Shown: positions 53,820 through 63,376, counted from the first letter of the stretch. The stretch is 64,000 nt of DNA from Venatoribacter pacificus (GCF_025318105.1 NZ_JAOANI010000032.1:52357-116356); one strand, 5' to 3'. The notes: generated by a model not told the origin, from the letters alone. Numbers and translations are program-made.

Positions 53820-56800
53820 ATGTTATCCGCATTATTACAGGGCGTATTAAAACAGCGCATTCTGATTATTGTTATCAGCCTGGCTGTTTTTACCGCCGGC
53901 CTGAATACCTTTCAGAATCTGCGTATTGATGCCTACCCGGAGATATCTCCGACACAGGTTAAAATCATTATTAAAGCACCGGGCCTGGCCCCGGAAGAAC
54001 TGGAAACCCGCGTTACCCGTAAAATTGAAGTCGAACTGCTGGGTATTCCCAACCAAAGCATTCTGCGTTCGGTGGTGAAATACGGCATTACCGACATTAC
54101 CGTCGACTTTACCGGCGGCACCGATATTTACTGGGCAAGACAGCAAGTAGCCGAGCGCCTGTCGGCGGTCTGGCCGGATTTACCGCAAGGCATCAGTGGT
54201 GGTATTGCCGCTATGAGTACGCCATTAGGTGAATTATTTATGTTCACCCTGGACGGCCCGTTATCACTGGAAGAAAAGCGCCGCATTCTTGATTGGCAAA
54301 TCCGTCCATTGCTGCGCACGGTGCCGGGCGTGGCCGATATTAATGCGCTGGGTGGCCGTGTTGAATCTTATCAGGTCGCACCCGATACCGTCGCCCTGGC
54401 ACGGGCTGGACTGACCCTGCAGGAGTTACAGGATTTCCTGCAAAGCAATAACCGTAACGATGGCGCCGGACGTATCGACAGTGGCGAAGAATCCATTATT
54501 GTTTCCAGCGGTGGCCGTATTCAAAGTCTGCAGGATCTGGAAAACCGTATTATCCGCTGGCATAACGGCAGCGCCATTCGCCTCGGTGATGTTGCCACGG
54601 TTTCGCTATCATCCATGACCCGTTACGGCGCCGTAACCGAAGACGGACAAGGGGAAACGGTTCAGGCCTTAGTGGTTGCGTTAAAAAATTCTGACGCCCA
54701 GAAAGTCATCAGCGGCGTGCGTGGAGCCCTCGACACACTGCGCCCCAGCCTGCCGCCGGAACTCAGCATTAATGTGTTTTACGACCGCAGCAACTTAATT
54801 GAACGCGCCGTTAATACGGTATCAGAAGCCTTATGGATTGCCGTTGCTCTGGTGATTATTCTGCTCGGGTTATTTATTGGTAACGTGCGGGTGGCGATGG
54901 TGGTGGCGGTTAACCTGCCAATGTCGGCTTTGATGACCTTTATTATCATGGATTACTTCGGCATGAGCGCCAACCTGATGAGCCTGGGTGGTCTGGCCAT
55001 TGCTATTGGTATGCTGGTCGATGGTGCGGTGGTGGTCGTGGAAAATACCGTAACGCAATTACAGCAAGCCTCACGTTCATTACCACGTATGCACGTTATT
55101 TTCCGCGCGATTAAAGAAGTGATGGTGCCGATTATTTCCGGCACCCTGATTATTCTGCTGGTCTTTTCGCCACTGGTTACTCTGCAAGGGCTGGAAGGAA
55201 AATTGTTCGCGCCGGTTGCTATGACCATTATGTTTGCCATGGCCAGCAGTCTGCTGGTATCGCTGACACTGATCCCGGTGCTATGCACACTCGCCATCGA
55301 CGAAAAGAAAGTAACCACACCACGCTGGATTGAGCACTTACAACGCAGCTATGAATCAAGCCTGACGGCCGCCTTACGCAATCCCAAACCCATCATGCTG
55401 GGTCTGGCGGTGGCCGTGGTACTCGCCGTGCTGGCGTACCTGCAAACCGGTAAAGCTTTTATGCCGGAAATGGACGAAGGCGATCTGATTGTACAGCTGG
55501 AAAAAACACCAACCATTAACCTGCAGGCCTCAGCAGCGATTGATCTGAAAGTGCAAAGCGCCATGCTGGCAGCGGTCAGCGATATCGAGCGTATTATTGC
55601 CCGTACCGGTTCCGATGATCTGGGGATGGACCCGATGGGCCTGAACGAAACCGATATGTTTTTACAGCTGAAACCACGCGATCAGTGGCAGGCTGAAAAT
55701 AAAGACGCCATTAAAGATCAGATCCGGGCGGTGATGGAGCAATTCCCCGGCGTCGATTACGGTTTTACTCAGCCGATTGATATGCGTGTATCAGAAATGA
55801 TTTCCGGCTCACGCGGTGACGTTGCGATTAAAATCTTCGGCAGCGATCTGGCTGAGTTGCAACACCTGGCCGATCAGATCGGCGGCGAAATGAAAACCCT
55901 GAATGGCGTCAGCGAGGTGATGGTTTCACAGGCCGATGGTATGCATTACCTGCAGCTGGAAAATAATTATCCGCGTATTGCGCATTTTGGTTTAAACGTT
56001 GAAGACGTACAGAAAACCCTGCGCAGCTATCTGGAAGGTATTAACAGCGGCGAAGTGGTGTTCAGCGACCGTCAGGTACCACTGGTACTGCGTCAGCCAA
56101 CCCGGCTGCAGGTTGAGCAATTACTGAATGAGCTGACTCTGGCCACCGCCGATGGCCAGGCCGTGCCGTTGTCGGCGCTGGTTACCGCGCGTGAAGTTCA
56201 GGGGCCGGTATTAATTAAACGCGAACAGGGGCAGCGCTTTGCCTTGGTAAACGTCAACGTCAGCGGCGTCGCCCTGAGTGATTTTGTAGCCAGCGCACAA
56301 CAGCGGGTTGCAGAAAAAATTACCCTGCCAGCAGGCTATGTCCTGTCCTGGGGTGGCGAGTTTGAAAACCAGCAACGCGCCAATGCCCGCCTTGGGTTAA
56401 TGGTGCCGGTCGCCATTGCGCTGGTATTACTGGTGTTATTCACCACCTTTGGCCGCCTGAACGAAGCACTGCTGATTCTCGCCAATATTCCTTTCGCATT
56501 AATCGGCGGCATTATTGCCCTGTGGTTAAGTGGTGAATATTTATCGGTTCCGGCATCGGTTGGCTTTATTGCTTTGCTTGGCGTTGCGGTTATGAACGGC
56601 GTGGTACTGGTTGATCAGTTCCGTCATTTAGTTACCCTCGGCCAGCGTGGATTACAGGTCGTGCGCGATGGTGCCGTACGACGGTTACGTCCGGTATTAA
56701 TGACCGCCACCACCGGCGCTGTCGGCTTAGTGCCGCTATTATTCGCCACCGGCCCCGGCAGCGAAATTCAGAAACCGCTGGCCATTGTGGTGATCGGTGG

Positions 56801-56876
56801 TCTGTTTACCTCCACCCTGCTGACACTCTATGTACTGCCGGTGCTGTATCGTCGCTTTATTCTGGAGCATAAATAA
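53820..56876 (+). CDS. Heavy-metal RND efflux pump (CzcA/CusA family), system 2
   Basis: 1018 aa, 12 TM. Starts at the base after the adaptor stop. Family segments: LRIDAYPEISPTQVKIIIKA, TGGTDIYWARQQVAERL and, in TM4, AIGMLVDGAVVVVENTV with the acidic residues of the second half intact. As in system 1, AIG replaces DFG. It exports a cation from periplasm or cytoplasm. The following DUF3240 gene and the two-component system are shared by several Cu/Ag, Ni or Co type operons. Exact metal unknown. Confidence 0.9.
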   Translation: MLSALLQGVLKQRILIIVISLAVFTAGLNTFQNLRIDAYPEISPTQVKIIIKAPGLAPEELETRVTRKIEVELLGIPNQSILRSVVKYGITDITVDFTGGTDIYWARQQVAERLSAVWPDLPQGISGGIAAMSTPLGELFMFTLDGPLSLEEKRRILDWQIRPLLRTVPGVADINALGGRVESYQVAPDTVALARAGLTLQELQDFLQSNNRNDGAGRIDSGEESIIVSSGGRIQSLQDLENRIIRWHNGSAIRLGDVATVSLSSMTRYGAVTEDGQGETVQALVVALKNSDAQKVISGVRGALDTLRPSLPPELSINVFYDRSNLIERAVNTVSEALWIAVALVIILLGLFIGNVRVAMVVAVNLPMSALMTFIIMDYFGMSANLMSLGGLAIAIGMLVDGAVVVVENTVTQLQQASRSLPRMHVIFRAIKEVMVPIISGTLIILLVFSPLVTLQGLEGKLFAPVAMTIMFAMASSLLVSLTLIPVLCTLAIDEKKVTTPRWIEHLQRSYESSLTAALRNPKPIMLGLAVAVVLAVLAYLQTGKAFMPEMDEGDLIVQLEKTPTINLQASAAIDLKVQSAMLAAVSDIERIIARTGSDDLGMDPMGLNETDMFLQLKPRDQWQAENKDAIKDQIRAVMEQFPGVDYGFTQPIDMRVSEMISGSRGDVAIKIFGSDLAELQHLADQIGGEMKTLNGVSEVMVSQADGMHYLQLENNYPRIAHFGLNVEDVQKTLRSYLEGINSGEVVFSDRQVPLVLRQPTRLQVEQLLNELTLATADGQAVPLSALVTAREVQGPVLIKREQGQRFALVNVNVSGVALSDFVASAQQRVAEKITLPAGYVLSWGGEFENQQRANARLGLMVPVAIALVLLVLFTTFGRLNEALLILANIPFALIGGIIALWLSGEYLSVPASVGFIALLGVAVMNGVVLVDQFRHLVTLGQRGLQVVRDGAVRRLRPVLMTATTGAVGLVPLLFATGPGSEIQKPLAIVVIGGLFTSTLLTLYVLPVLYRRFILEHK

Positions 56877-56877
56877 T

Positions 56878-57198
56878 ATGACTGAAGTATTGCTGACCAT
56901 CTCAACCCGGCCACAACAGGCTGAAGCCATTTCAGATTGGTTACTGGAACAAAGTCTGCCCGGATTTACCTCGTGGCAGGCCTTTGGCCACAGCAACCGC
57001 AGCGATCATTTAAGTCTGAGTGAGCAGATTCAGGGCAAACAAAAACGTACGGTAATGAGCCTGCATCTGGATGCGGAAAGAGCCGACCAGCTGCTGCTGC
57101 AACTGCGCGAAACCTTTCCGCTGTATGATATTCATTACTGGCTGCAACCGCTGCTGGCCAGCGGCGCATTGAACCCGGGCGTCAGTACGGCAGACTGA
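56878..57198 (+). CDS. DUF3240 family protein
   Basis: 106 aa from ATG 56878, 1 bp after the pump stop. The ferredoxin-like PII-type fold is suggested by TEVLLTISTRPQQAEAISDW and the length. DUF3240 proteins are found at the ends of metal-efflux operons and are thought to sense or bind the metal. A role as modulator of the pump is inferred. The 3' end overlaps the convergent histidine kinase gene by 17 bp. Confidence 0.78.
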   Translation: MTEVLLTISTRPQQAEAISDWLLEQSLPGFTSWQAFGHSNRSDHLSLSEQIQGKQKRTVMSLHLDAERADQLLLQLRETFPLYDIHYWLQPLLASGALNPGVSTAD

Positions 57199-58555
57199 CG
57201 ATAACCTGCAATCCCTGCCCCTGATGATCGTCACCGTTCGTCAGGGGCTGGCCCTTCAGGGAACGGTTTTCCAGATGAAGCGTGCCGTGATATTGCGCAA
57301 CAATATCACTGACAATGGCCAGACCAAGGCCATAGCCTTTTACCGATTCATCCAGACGCTCACCCGGATTTAACAGCACAGAAATTTCGTCTTCATGAAT
57401 GCCGGGGCCATCGTCACAGATCGATACTTCCAGCCGCTGCGGTAAGCGTTTTATTTCAACCAACACTTCTGTCGCCGCCCATTTACAGGCGTTATCCAGC
57501 AAGTTACCAAACAGTTCGATAATATCTTCCCGGTCACCGGGGTAGCTCATGCCGTCCGGCATCGAGTGCTGCAAGCGGATATGCGGGTAGAGCTTATTCA
57601 GCGTTATTAATAACTGATCAAACATTTCATTCAGCTCAATTTTCGGTGCCCGGCTCATCAGCCCGGCAATACGCGCACGCTTCATTTCGTTATCAATCTG
57701 CTGGCTCATCCGTTCAACCAGCTCCTGTGCTTCAGCCAGTTCATCCGGATTGTGGTGAGCACCACCCTGTTCCTGCATATTACTTAAGCGGTTAGCGAGA
57801 ATGGCCAGCGGCGTTTTTAATGAATGGGATAAATTTCCCGACGCCAGGCGGGCACGATTAAGACGGTCACGGGTGCGCTCGCCAAGTGCATTAATCTCAT
57901 TCACCAATCCGGTCAGCTCCTGCATTACCGGTGCTGGCAGTTCATCAATATCCTGCTGTGCCAGTTGTTTCAGCTGATCGCTGATCTGCGAAAATGGCTT
58001 TAAGGTGCGGGTCAGCAAACGTCGCTGCAGAAAGAAAAAGCCAATCAACAATAACGAGAACACACTGGCCAGCCAGAAAAATGCATGCAGAAAAGCATTA
58101 ATAATCGGCCGGAAGTCTTCGCCAACCTGTAAATGCAAATGCCGCTCGCCTTGTTTTAAGGTTTGGCTGAGCACATATAAATACTGGCCCTGCTCAAACG
58201 GCTGCCAGTGCCACTCTGATTCACCTTCTTTAACATCGTGAATGTGCTCGTCACGCAGCCTGATGCCCTGCAGAGAAACCGACAGCAATACATTATTATC
58301 ACTGCTGATCTGAAAGTAATGGCCAGAAAAAGGCTGATTAAATACCGGGGTTAGATGTTCGTGTTCCAGCGTGGGGCCGCTGGCGCTCCAGCTCAGTTCA
58401 TTCAGCAATAAATCTCGGTCGTGTTCGAGGCGGCTTTTAAAATAATCCTGTGCGGCAATGTTCAGTGCAATCCCGGAGGCCAGTAACATAAACAGCAATA
58501 CCAGCATCTGACCGCTGATCATATAGCGTAACAACCGCGCTGACAGAGACCACAT
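57182..58555 (-). CDS. Sensor histidine kinase of the metal-efflux two-component system
   Basis: 457 aa. TM1 (~residues 14-32) and TM2 (~155-178) flank a periplasmic sensor. A HAMP-like linker and the H-box ASGNLSHSLKTPLAILAN follow, then an ATPase domain with N-box (LLDNACKWA), G1 (CDDGPGI) and G2 (GYGLGLAI). The H-box form SLKTPL is typical of PhoQ/CusS-type kinases. Start overlaps the regulator stop by 1 nt (TGATG). The sensor contains several His and Glu residues (HVHDVKEGESEWHW-like region) that might bind metal. Confidence 0.9.
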   Translation of the reverse strand: MWSLSARLLRYMISGQMLVLLFMLLASGIALNIAAQDYFKSRLEHDRDLLLNELSWSASGPTLEHEHLTPVFNQPFSGHYFQISSDNNVLLSVSLQGIRLRDEHIHDVKEGESEWHWQPFEQGQYLYVLSQTLKQGERHLHLQVGEDFRPIINAFLHAFFWLASVFSLLLIGFFFLQRRLLTRTLKPFSQISDQLKQLAQQDIDELPAPVMQELTGLVNEINALGERTRDRLNRARLASGNLSHSLKTPLAILANRLSNMQEQGGAHHNPDELAEAQELVERMSQQIDNEMKRARIAGLMSRAPKIELNEMFDQLLITLNKLYPHIRLQHSMPDGMSYPGDREDIIELFGNLLDNACKWAATEVLVEIKRLPQRLEVSICDDGPGIHEDEISVLLNPGERLDESVKGYGLGLAIVSDIVAQYHGTLHLENRSLKGQPLTNGDDHQGQGLQVIVSLPY

Positions 58556-59235
58556 CAGTTATCCCCCTGCTGTAAGACATAACCCTGACCACGCAGAGTA
58601 CGGATACGCTGCTCGCCGATTTTGCGCCGCAAGCGGCGGATATAGACTTCCACCAGGTTATCAGCCTTTTCTTCCTGCCAGCCGTAATGGCTGTCGAGTA
58701 ATTGCTGCTTAGAAACCGGCTTACCGGCTTTCTGCATTAATAAACGCAACATGCTCAGCTCTGTCGCCGTCAGCTCCTGTTCGTTTTCGCTACCTTGCAG
58801 CAATACGGTGTGCCGCTCTTCATCCAGCGTCAGCCCATCAACGGTTAAGCGTAACTGGCCGTCCTGCTGTAAACGACGGCGCATCGCTTCCAGCCGCGCC
58901 AGCAGTTCTTCTTTACGGAAAGGTTTACCCAGATAATCATCGGCACCGGCATTCAGGCCATCGACCCGCTCCTGCCAGCTGTTGCGTGCGGTCAGAATTA
59001 ATACCGGCATAAGAATGCCCTGTGCACGCCAGTGCTGCAAAACCTGCAACCCCGGCGCACCCGGCAGGCCGAGATCCAGCACAGCCAGATCAAAGCGGCC
59101 GTTATGCACATCCGGATGGCTCATCGCCCAGTCACCACGGTCAATGGCTTCAACCTGATAACCGGCCTGGGTTAAATAAAAAGCCACATCGCGGCTTAAT
59201 TGCGGATCATCTTCTACCAGTAAAACCTGTGTCAT
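58555..59235 (-). CDS. OmpR/PhoB-type response regulator
   Basis: 226 aa. Receiver domain with VEDDP, the phospho-accepting Asp in DLAVLDLGLPG and the conserved Lys in DDYLGKPF. The C-terminal winged helix contains the recognition segment NLVEVYIRRLRRKIG. It is translated first and then the kinase (TGATG overlap). It probably controls the RND operon it faces (51.5-57.2 kb), and perhaps the first pump; this is inference. Confidence 0.93.
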   Translation of the reverse strand: MTQVLLVEDDPQLSRDVAFYLTQAGYQVEAIDRGDWAMSHPDVHNGRFDLAVLDLGLPGAPGLQVLQHWRAQGILMPVLILTARNSWQERVDGLNAGADDYLGKPFRKEELLARLEAMRRRLQQDGQLRLTVDGLTLDEERHTVLLQGSENEQELTATELSMLRLLMQKAGKPVSKQQLLDSHYGWQEEKADNLVEVYIRRLRRKIGEQRIRTLRGQGYVLQQGDN

Positions 59236-59292
59236 ATGAGCGCCATCTGTTGCTGATACCTGTCTGCTACTGTTTTTTATCCACGGCCACGC

Positions 59293-60777
59293 TTATTTTC
59301 TGCCATAAACGTCCTGCAGCCGTTCGATATCATCTTCTGCAAGATAATCTCCGGACTGCACTTCAATCATTTCCAGAAGAATATCGCCGTTATTTTCCAG
59401 CGAGTGAATATCGCCCAGCGCAATAAAGGTCGATTCATTAGCGTGCAGAACTTCGCGGCTCTGCACTCCATCACGCTGACGAATAACCGTTGCTTTACCG
59501 CGCACCACAACCCAGTGCTCGGCGCGGAAGCGGTGACGCTGCAACGATAAACGCCCACCGGTTTTTACCCGCAGGCGCTTGATTTTATAACCGTCGCCCG
59601 GATGCAGCACTTCATAACTGCCCCAGGGACGATACACCAGCCGTGGTTCTGCTTTACCCGCGCTGGCAACAGGTGCCAGTGAGCCCACCTGTTGTGCCTG
59701 ATCTTTATGCGCAATCAGCAGTGCATCGGCGGTATCCACGACTAATAAATCCTGCACGCCTAACAATGCAATATCGCGTCCGCTGCTGCTGTGCAGATAA
59801 TTATTGCGGCTGTCTTGAAAACGTCCGTGAGCGGCTGCGCTGTTGTGTTCAATATTTCCCTGCGCATCGGCCTCGCCCAGTTCGCCCAGTTCGCTAAGAA
59901 CCTGCCAGTTACCAATATCATTCCAGCCGCTGTTAACCAGTGGTGCCGCAACCACCGCCTGCGCAATCGCGCTAAGCGGTTCAAGCAGGGCAATATCCAC
60001 GGGTAAATGCGGGCATTGTTGCAAAGGCCCGGTGGCAGGACGGATAAAATCGAGATCCTGCTGCGCCTGTGCCATCGCTTCCTGCGTTGCAGCAAACAGC
60101 ATTGGCTGATATTCGCTCAGGCGCTGTAAAAAAGCCTGAACCTGCCAGAAAAAAATACCGCTGTTCCATAACCAGCCAGCCTGTTGCCGGGTATTAGCCG
60201 CCAGCCACTGTGCCGCGATGTGCGCATCGGGTTTTTCGCGGAATTCCACAACCTGCCCGCTCGCTTCTTTACGTAAATAGCCAAACCCCGTCGCGGCATA
60301 GTCAGGCTCAATACCAAAAATACCGGCTGCGCCCTGACTGACCTGTGCCTGCAACGACACAATTGCATGAGCCAATACCGCGTTATCGCTCAGCGTCTGA
60401 TCGGCGGGCATCGCCAGCATCAGCATTTGCTCACGATGTTCTGCGGGCGGCTGTGAATTGTGCGCCAGATGCTGCGCCGCCAGCGCCATAGCCTGTGCGG
60501 TATTACGCCCTTCATCTTCCAGCACAATCTGCGCACGGATATTCAGCGCCCGGCATTGTTCGGCGGCGAGAAAACGCTGCGCCTCATGGCAGACAATAAC
60601 AGGCTCCACCGCTGGCTGGCCGAGCCGCTGCAACAGATCCTGTGCGCGCAGCAGGGTTTGCTGCAGCAGCGACCGTTCAGGATCAAGCAGCGGCAGAAAC
60701 TGCTTGGGGCAATCACGGGTAGACAGCGGCCACAGCCGTGTACCTGTGCCACCGGCAAGAATGACAGGAATGATCAT
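59293..60777 (-). CDS. manC: Mannose-1-phosphate guanylyltransferase/mannose-6-phosphate isomerase (AlgA/ManC)
   Basis: 494 aa from ATG 60777 (MIIPVILAGGTGTRLWPLST). The N-terminal nucleotidyltransferase part has the GTP loop GGTGTRLWPLS...PKQF; the C-terminal part is a cupin isomerase (PWGSYEVLHPGDGYKIKRL, LSLQRHRFRAEHWVVVRG). It makes GDP-mannose for exopolysaccharide or LPS. No polysaccharide genes are near. The start lacks a good Shine-Dalgarno; an upstream ATG (60834) would add 19 residues with no improvement. Confidence 0.9.
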   Translation of the reverse strand: MIIPVILAGGTGTRLWPLSTRDCPKQFLPLLDPERSLLQQTLLRAQDLLQRLGQPAVEPVIVCHEAQRFLAAEQCRALNIRAQIVLEDEGRNTAQAMALAAQHLAHNSQPPAEHREQMLMLAMPADQTLSDNAVLAHAIVSLQAQVSQGAAGIFGIEPDYAATGFGYLRKEASGQVVEFREKPDAHIAAQWLAANTRQQAGWLWNSGIFFWQVQAFLQRLSEYQPMLFAATQEAMAQAQQDLDFIRPATGPLQQCPHLPVDIALLEPLSAIAQAVVAAPLVNSGWNDIGNWQVLSELGELGEADAQGNIEHNSAAAHGRFQDSRNNYLHSSSGRDIALLGVQDLLVVDTADALLIAHKDQAQQVGSLAPVASAGKAEPRLVYRPWGSYEVLHPGDGYKIKRLRVKTGGRLSLQRHRFRAEHWVVVRGKATVIRQRDGVQSREVLHANESTFIALGDIHSLENNGDILLEMIEVQSGDYLAEDDIERLQDVYGRK

Positions 60778-60902
60778 AGCGGGATTGAGGCCATCGTCTT
60801 TTGCATTCTGAAGCTGGCATTGTATGCTGCGCACCCGGTCTTTACGACCCGGACAGCAGGAACCTCCTGCTATTCCTTTTATTATCGGTTCCGCTTTCTG
60901 TC

Positions 60903-61571
60903 ATGCTGATTCAGCCACGCCTGCTGCGTTTAGGTAAAAACCCCAAAGGCCGCGACTTTGTTGTCGGCGACCTGCACGGTTGTGTGCCTGCGCTGCACGC
61001 CCAGCTGCAACGTATGGGTTTTGATAAAAATCACGACCGCCTGATTTGCACCGGCGATCTGGTCGACCGTGGGCCGCAATCTCCCGAAGCGCTGGCACTG
61101 CTCGATGAGCCCTGGTTTTTTGCGGTCATCGGTAACCATGAGCAACTGCTGTACGAAGCTTTCCGCGAAGATAATGCCACTTCACGCGAGCTGATTTTAC
61201 TGCACGGTGGTGACTGGATTCTGCAGCACGATAAAAGCCTGTGGGATGACTGGTTCCGCCGTATAGAACAACTGCCGCTGGCGATTGAATTAATCAACCG
61301 CCACGACGAAAGCGTGGCGGTTATTCACGCCGATTTCCCCCTCGCCGACTGGCAGGATTTTGACCAGCTGGATAATCATCTGGCCGAGCGCGCCATCTGG
61401 GCACGCGAACCCTTTAAACAACAAACGCCGGGCAATATTGCCGGAATCGACTGGATTATTTACGGCCACAACGTAACCGAGCACGAGCTGCGTATCGGCA
61501 ACCGTCTTTATATTGATGCCGGGGCGTTTTTAGCGCGCGATTTTATTATTAAAGATATTGATCAGCTCTGA
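60903..61571 (+). CDS. PP2A-like serine/threonine phosphatase (PrpA/lambda type)
   Basis: 222 aa from ATG 60903; a longer in-frame start exists at 60801 but adds a hydrophobic leader not in the family. Metal-phosphatase motifs are complete: GDLHG, GDLVDRG and GNHEQ, with later His in LLHGGDW and VIHADFP, and YGHNVT. Members act on phosphoproteins or Ap4A. It is divergent from manC, sharing about 125 bp. Three 18-bp repeats follow its stop. Confidence 0.88.
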   Translation: MLIQPRLLRLGKNPKGRDFVVGDLHGCVPALHAQLQRMGFDKNHDRLICTGDLVDRGPQSPEALALLDEPWFFAVIGNHEQLLYEAFREDNATSRELILLHGGDWILQHDKSLWDDWFRRIEQLPLAIELINRHDESVAVIHADFPLADWQDFDQLDNHLAERAIWAREPFKQQTPGNIAGIDWIIYGHNVTEHELRIGNRLYIDAGAFLARDFIIKDIDQL

Positions 61572-61584
61572 TCCGCTTAACACC

Positions 61585-61638
61585 AGAGCGGTTTTAACGA
61601 GAAGTGCGGTTTTAAATAGAAGAGCGGCTTTAAAAGCA
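61585..61638 (+). repeat. 18-bp tandem repeat (three units) after the phosphatase gene
   Basis: Units at 61585, 61603 and 61621 share ag[at]gcgg[tc]tttaa. It is intergenic, 14 bp after the stop and before the convergent pseudouridine synthase. Confidence 0.8.
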
Positions 61639-61646
61639 GAAGACTG

Positions 61647-62627
61647 TCAAAAAGAAGCGCCTTGCAGATAAGGCAGCCAGGCTTTGGGATAGTCTTTATC
61701 ATAAATCACCACCTCATCGCGGTGATCGCCCGTCGCCGTATTCAACTGTAATTCAAAAGCATGCAGTAAATGATGCTCAGCTCCAAGCTGGGCATAATCG
61801 TCTGCGCTTAAATCCTGCTGCAGACGTTTTAAATAAAAGCGGCCATTATGGCTGTAGATTTTATCGCCAATAATCGGATACCCCAGATGTGCAAGCTGAG
61901 CACGGATCTGATGCTTACGCCCGCTCAGCAACTCACATTCAATCAGGCTGTAGCCATTAAAGGTTTTTAATACACGGAACCGGGTGGTTGCCAGCTTCGG
62001 GCTTTTAACCGTATCGGCTTCATCCTCTGCCACCACATGCATCTGCGAGCGGATAGAACTGTCGGTTTTTTCTGCCAGAAAGGTCTGGCACTCATAATGC
62101 TGCCAGTCGGGAACGTCATAAACCAGCGCGTGGTAAACCTTACGCTCAATTAAACGCTCCAGTTTTTTCTTCCACTTTTTATCGGCATGGGCATAGTTAG
62201 CCAGCAGAATAATGCCCGAGGTTTCGGCATCCAGGCGGTGCAATAAATGCGTGTCTTTATGCGTTGTAGCCCGGCGGAACAGACTGATCAGGGTATTAAA
62301 TAAATTACGCGTAGTCCGCGATACCGGCAGGGGTGCCGGTTTATGCACGGCCGTTAATTCCTGATTTTTCCAGAGTATTTTCCAGCCCGTATCAACCGCC
62401 TCTTCCTGATGATCGGTCAACAACAGGCTGATGCTATCGCCTGGCTGTAACTCAATATCGCCGTACTCAACCACGCCATTAACACACACAGCCCCCAGCG
62501 CCTGAGCTGCCGCCACCTGATCCTCTGACCAGTGGTGATAGGCCAGCAGCACCGAGGCACGCAGGCTGATCGCCTGATGCTCGTGCCAGCACAGCTCAAA
62601 GCCTTTGTCGGGGGCGGTTTTACTCAC
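61647..62627 (-). CDS. RluA-family 23S rRNA pseudouridine synthase
   Basis: 326 aa. GTG start at 62627 with GAGG 7 nt upstream. An N-terminal S4-like domain (ALGAVCVNGVVEYGDIELQPGDSISLLL) and the catalytic domain with HRLDAETSGIILLA, where Asp is the nucleophile. The usual HRLDRxTSG has Ala here in place of Arg. KVYHALVYD and LLSGRKHQIRAQLAHLGYPIIGDKIY complete it. It modifies uridines in rRNA or tRNA; which site cannot be told. Confidence 0.9.
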   Translation of the reverse strand: MSKTAPDKGFELCWHEHQAISLRASVLLAYHHWSEDQVAAAQALGAVCVNGVVEYGDIELQPGDSISLLLTDHQEEAVDTGWKILWKNQELTAVHKPAPLPVSRTTRNLFNTLISLFRRATTHKDTHLLHRLDAETSGIILLANYAHADKKWKKKLERLIERKVYHALVYDVPDWQHYECQTFLAEKTDSSIRSQMHVVAEDEADTVKSPKLATTRFRVLKTFNGYSLIECELLSGRKHQIRAQLAHLGYPIIGDKIYSHNGRFYLKRLQQDLSADDYAQLGAEHHLLHAFELQLNTATGDHRDEVVIYDKDYPKAWLPYLQGASF

Positions 62628-62688
62628 GGAGAGTCCTCATTAATACAGGCGCTGATTAAAGCATGAAATGGTGATAGGCGCAGTGGAT

Positions 62689-62715
62689 GAGTAGCCGCTG
62701 CGCGGGCTGGCTTTT
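62689..62715 (+). repeat. 27-bp dispersed repeat, copy A
   Basis: gagtagccgctgcgcgggct followed by ggctttt. A direct copy with one difference is at 62862-62888 and an inverted copy with one difference is at 63554-63580. Confidence 0.8.
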
Positions 62716-62717
62716 GC

Positions 62718-62827
62718 GACTCGCTCCCACGCTCTGCGTGGTAGTATCCGCTGCTTTGCTGGTTCTGGAAACGACTCGCTCCCACGCTCTGCGAGGTAGT
62801 GCCCGCTGTTTTGCTGGTTCTGAAAAT
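62718..62827 (+). repeat. 55-bp tandem repeat with the CTCCCACGCTCTGCG core
   Basis: Copies 62718-62772 and 62773-62827 both start gactcgctcccacgctctgcg and end in ctggttctg. They share the cccacgctctgcg.gg core with the 134-bp duplication at 51.1 kb, tying the two loci to one dispersed family. Confidence 0.85.
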
Positions 62828-62861
62828 GATTGTGTTCTGAGTTGTAGCCGCTGCGTGGACT

Positions 62862-62888
62862 GAGTAGCCGCTACGCGGGCTGGCTTTT
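62862..62888 (+). repeat. 27-bp dispersed repeat, copy B (direct)
   Basis: Differs from copy A at one base (gccgctacg for gccgctgcg). A shorter related piece, gtagccgctgcg, is at 62844. Confidence 0.8.
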
Positions 62889-63323
62889 GTAGTTAGTTGA
62901 AGCCAATGCGGGGCAAGCCCCTGCGCCCCATGCAAGGAGAAGTATCTCCTTCCGATCCTCTCTTGCGGCTGTCCGGCGCTGTTCAGCCAACTGCAGCGAT
63001 TATGCGGCACGCAAAACAATGATTCCGAGCATCCATGCCCTTCCCCCTTCGGGCCAGCCTGCGGCTGTTGAAATGGCTCCTGCCATTTAGCCCGCCCCGG
63101 ATCGACTATGCAAAACATCTATACAAACGCATCGCTCCGGGGCAGGGTTTTGCTCTGAAGGCCGCAGAATCACTTGGTTGACTGGCACCGCACAAATGCC
63201 GCGTTTATTCAGACGCAACCCGGCTTTTCAAAACAAACAAAAGCGAGAACTAAAAAGCGGCTTCGCGTCATGGTTTTTATGCGCCTGCAGGACGCCGGTG
63301 TGGATAATTCTCCGCCGGTACGT

Positions 63324-63341
63324 CCCGGCATGGATGCCGGG
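63324..63341. repeat. Palindromic hairpin cccggcat-gg-atgccggg
   Basis: 8-bp perfect stem with a 2-nt loop. First of three hairpins in 160 bp that share a cat(gg/cc)at centre. Confidence 0.75.
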
Positions 63342-63344
63342 CGA

Positions 63345-63376
63345 GCGAATAGGGCCATGGATGGCCCATTATTCGC
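63345..63376. repeat. Palindromic hairpin with nested stems (gcgaata + gggccat)
   Basis: gggccat-gg-atggccc is a 7-bp inner stem; gcgaata and tattcgc add a 7-bp outer stem with a 2-nt bulge. Same centre as the hairpin at 63324. Confidence 0.75.

Noticed and set aside
62689..62888. Possible CRISPR array from the direct 27-bp and 55-bp repeats
   Set aside because: Only two or three copies, no regular spacer length, and no cas genes in the window.
62624..63118. 164-codon open frame on the minus strand over the repeat region
   Set aside because: It runs through two tandem repeat units and a dispersed repeat, with repeated peptide pieces; coding is not plausible.
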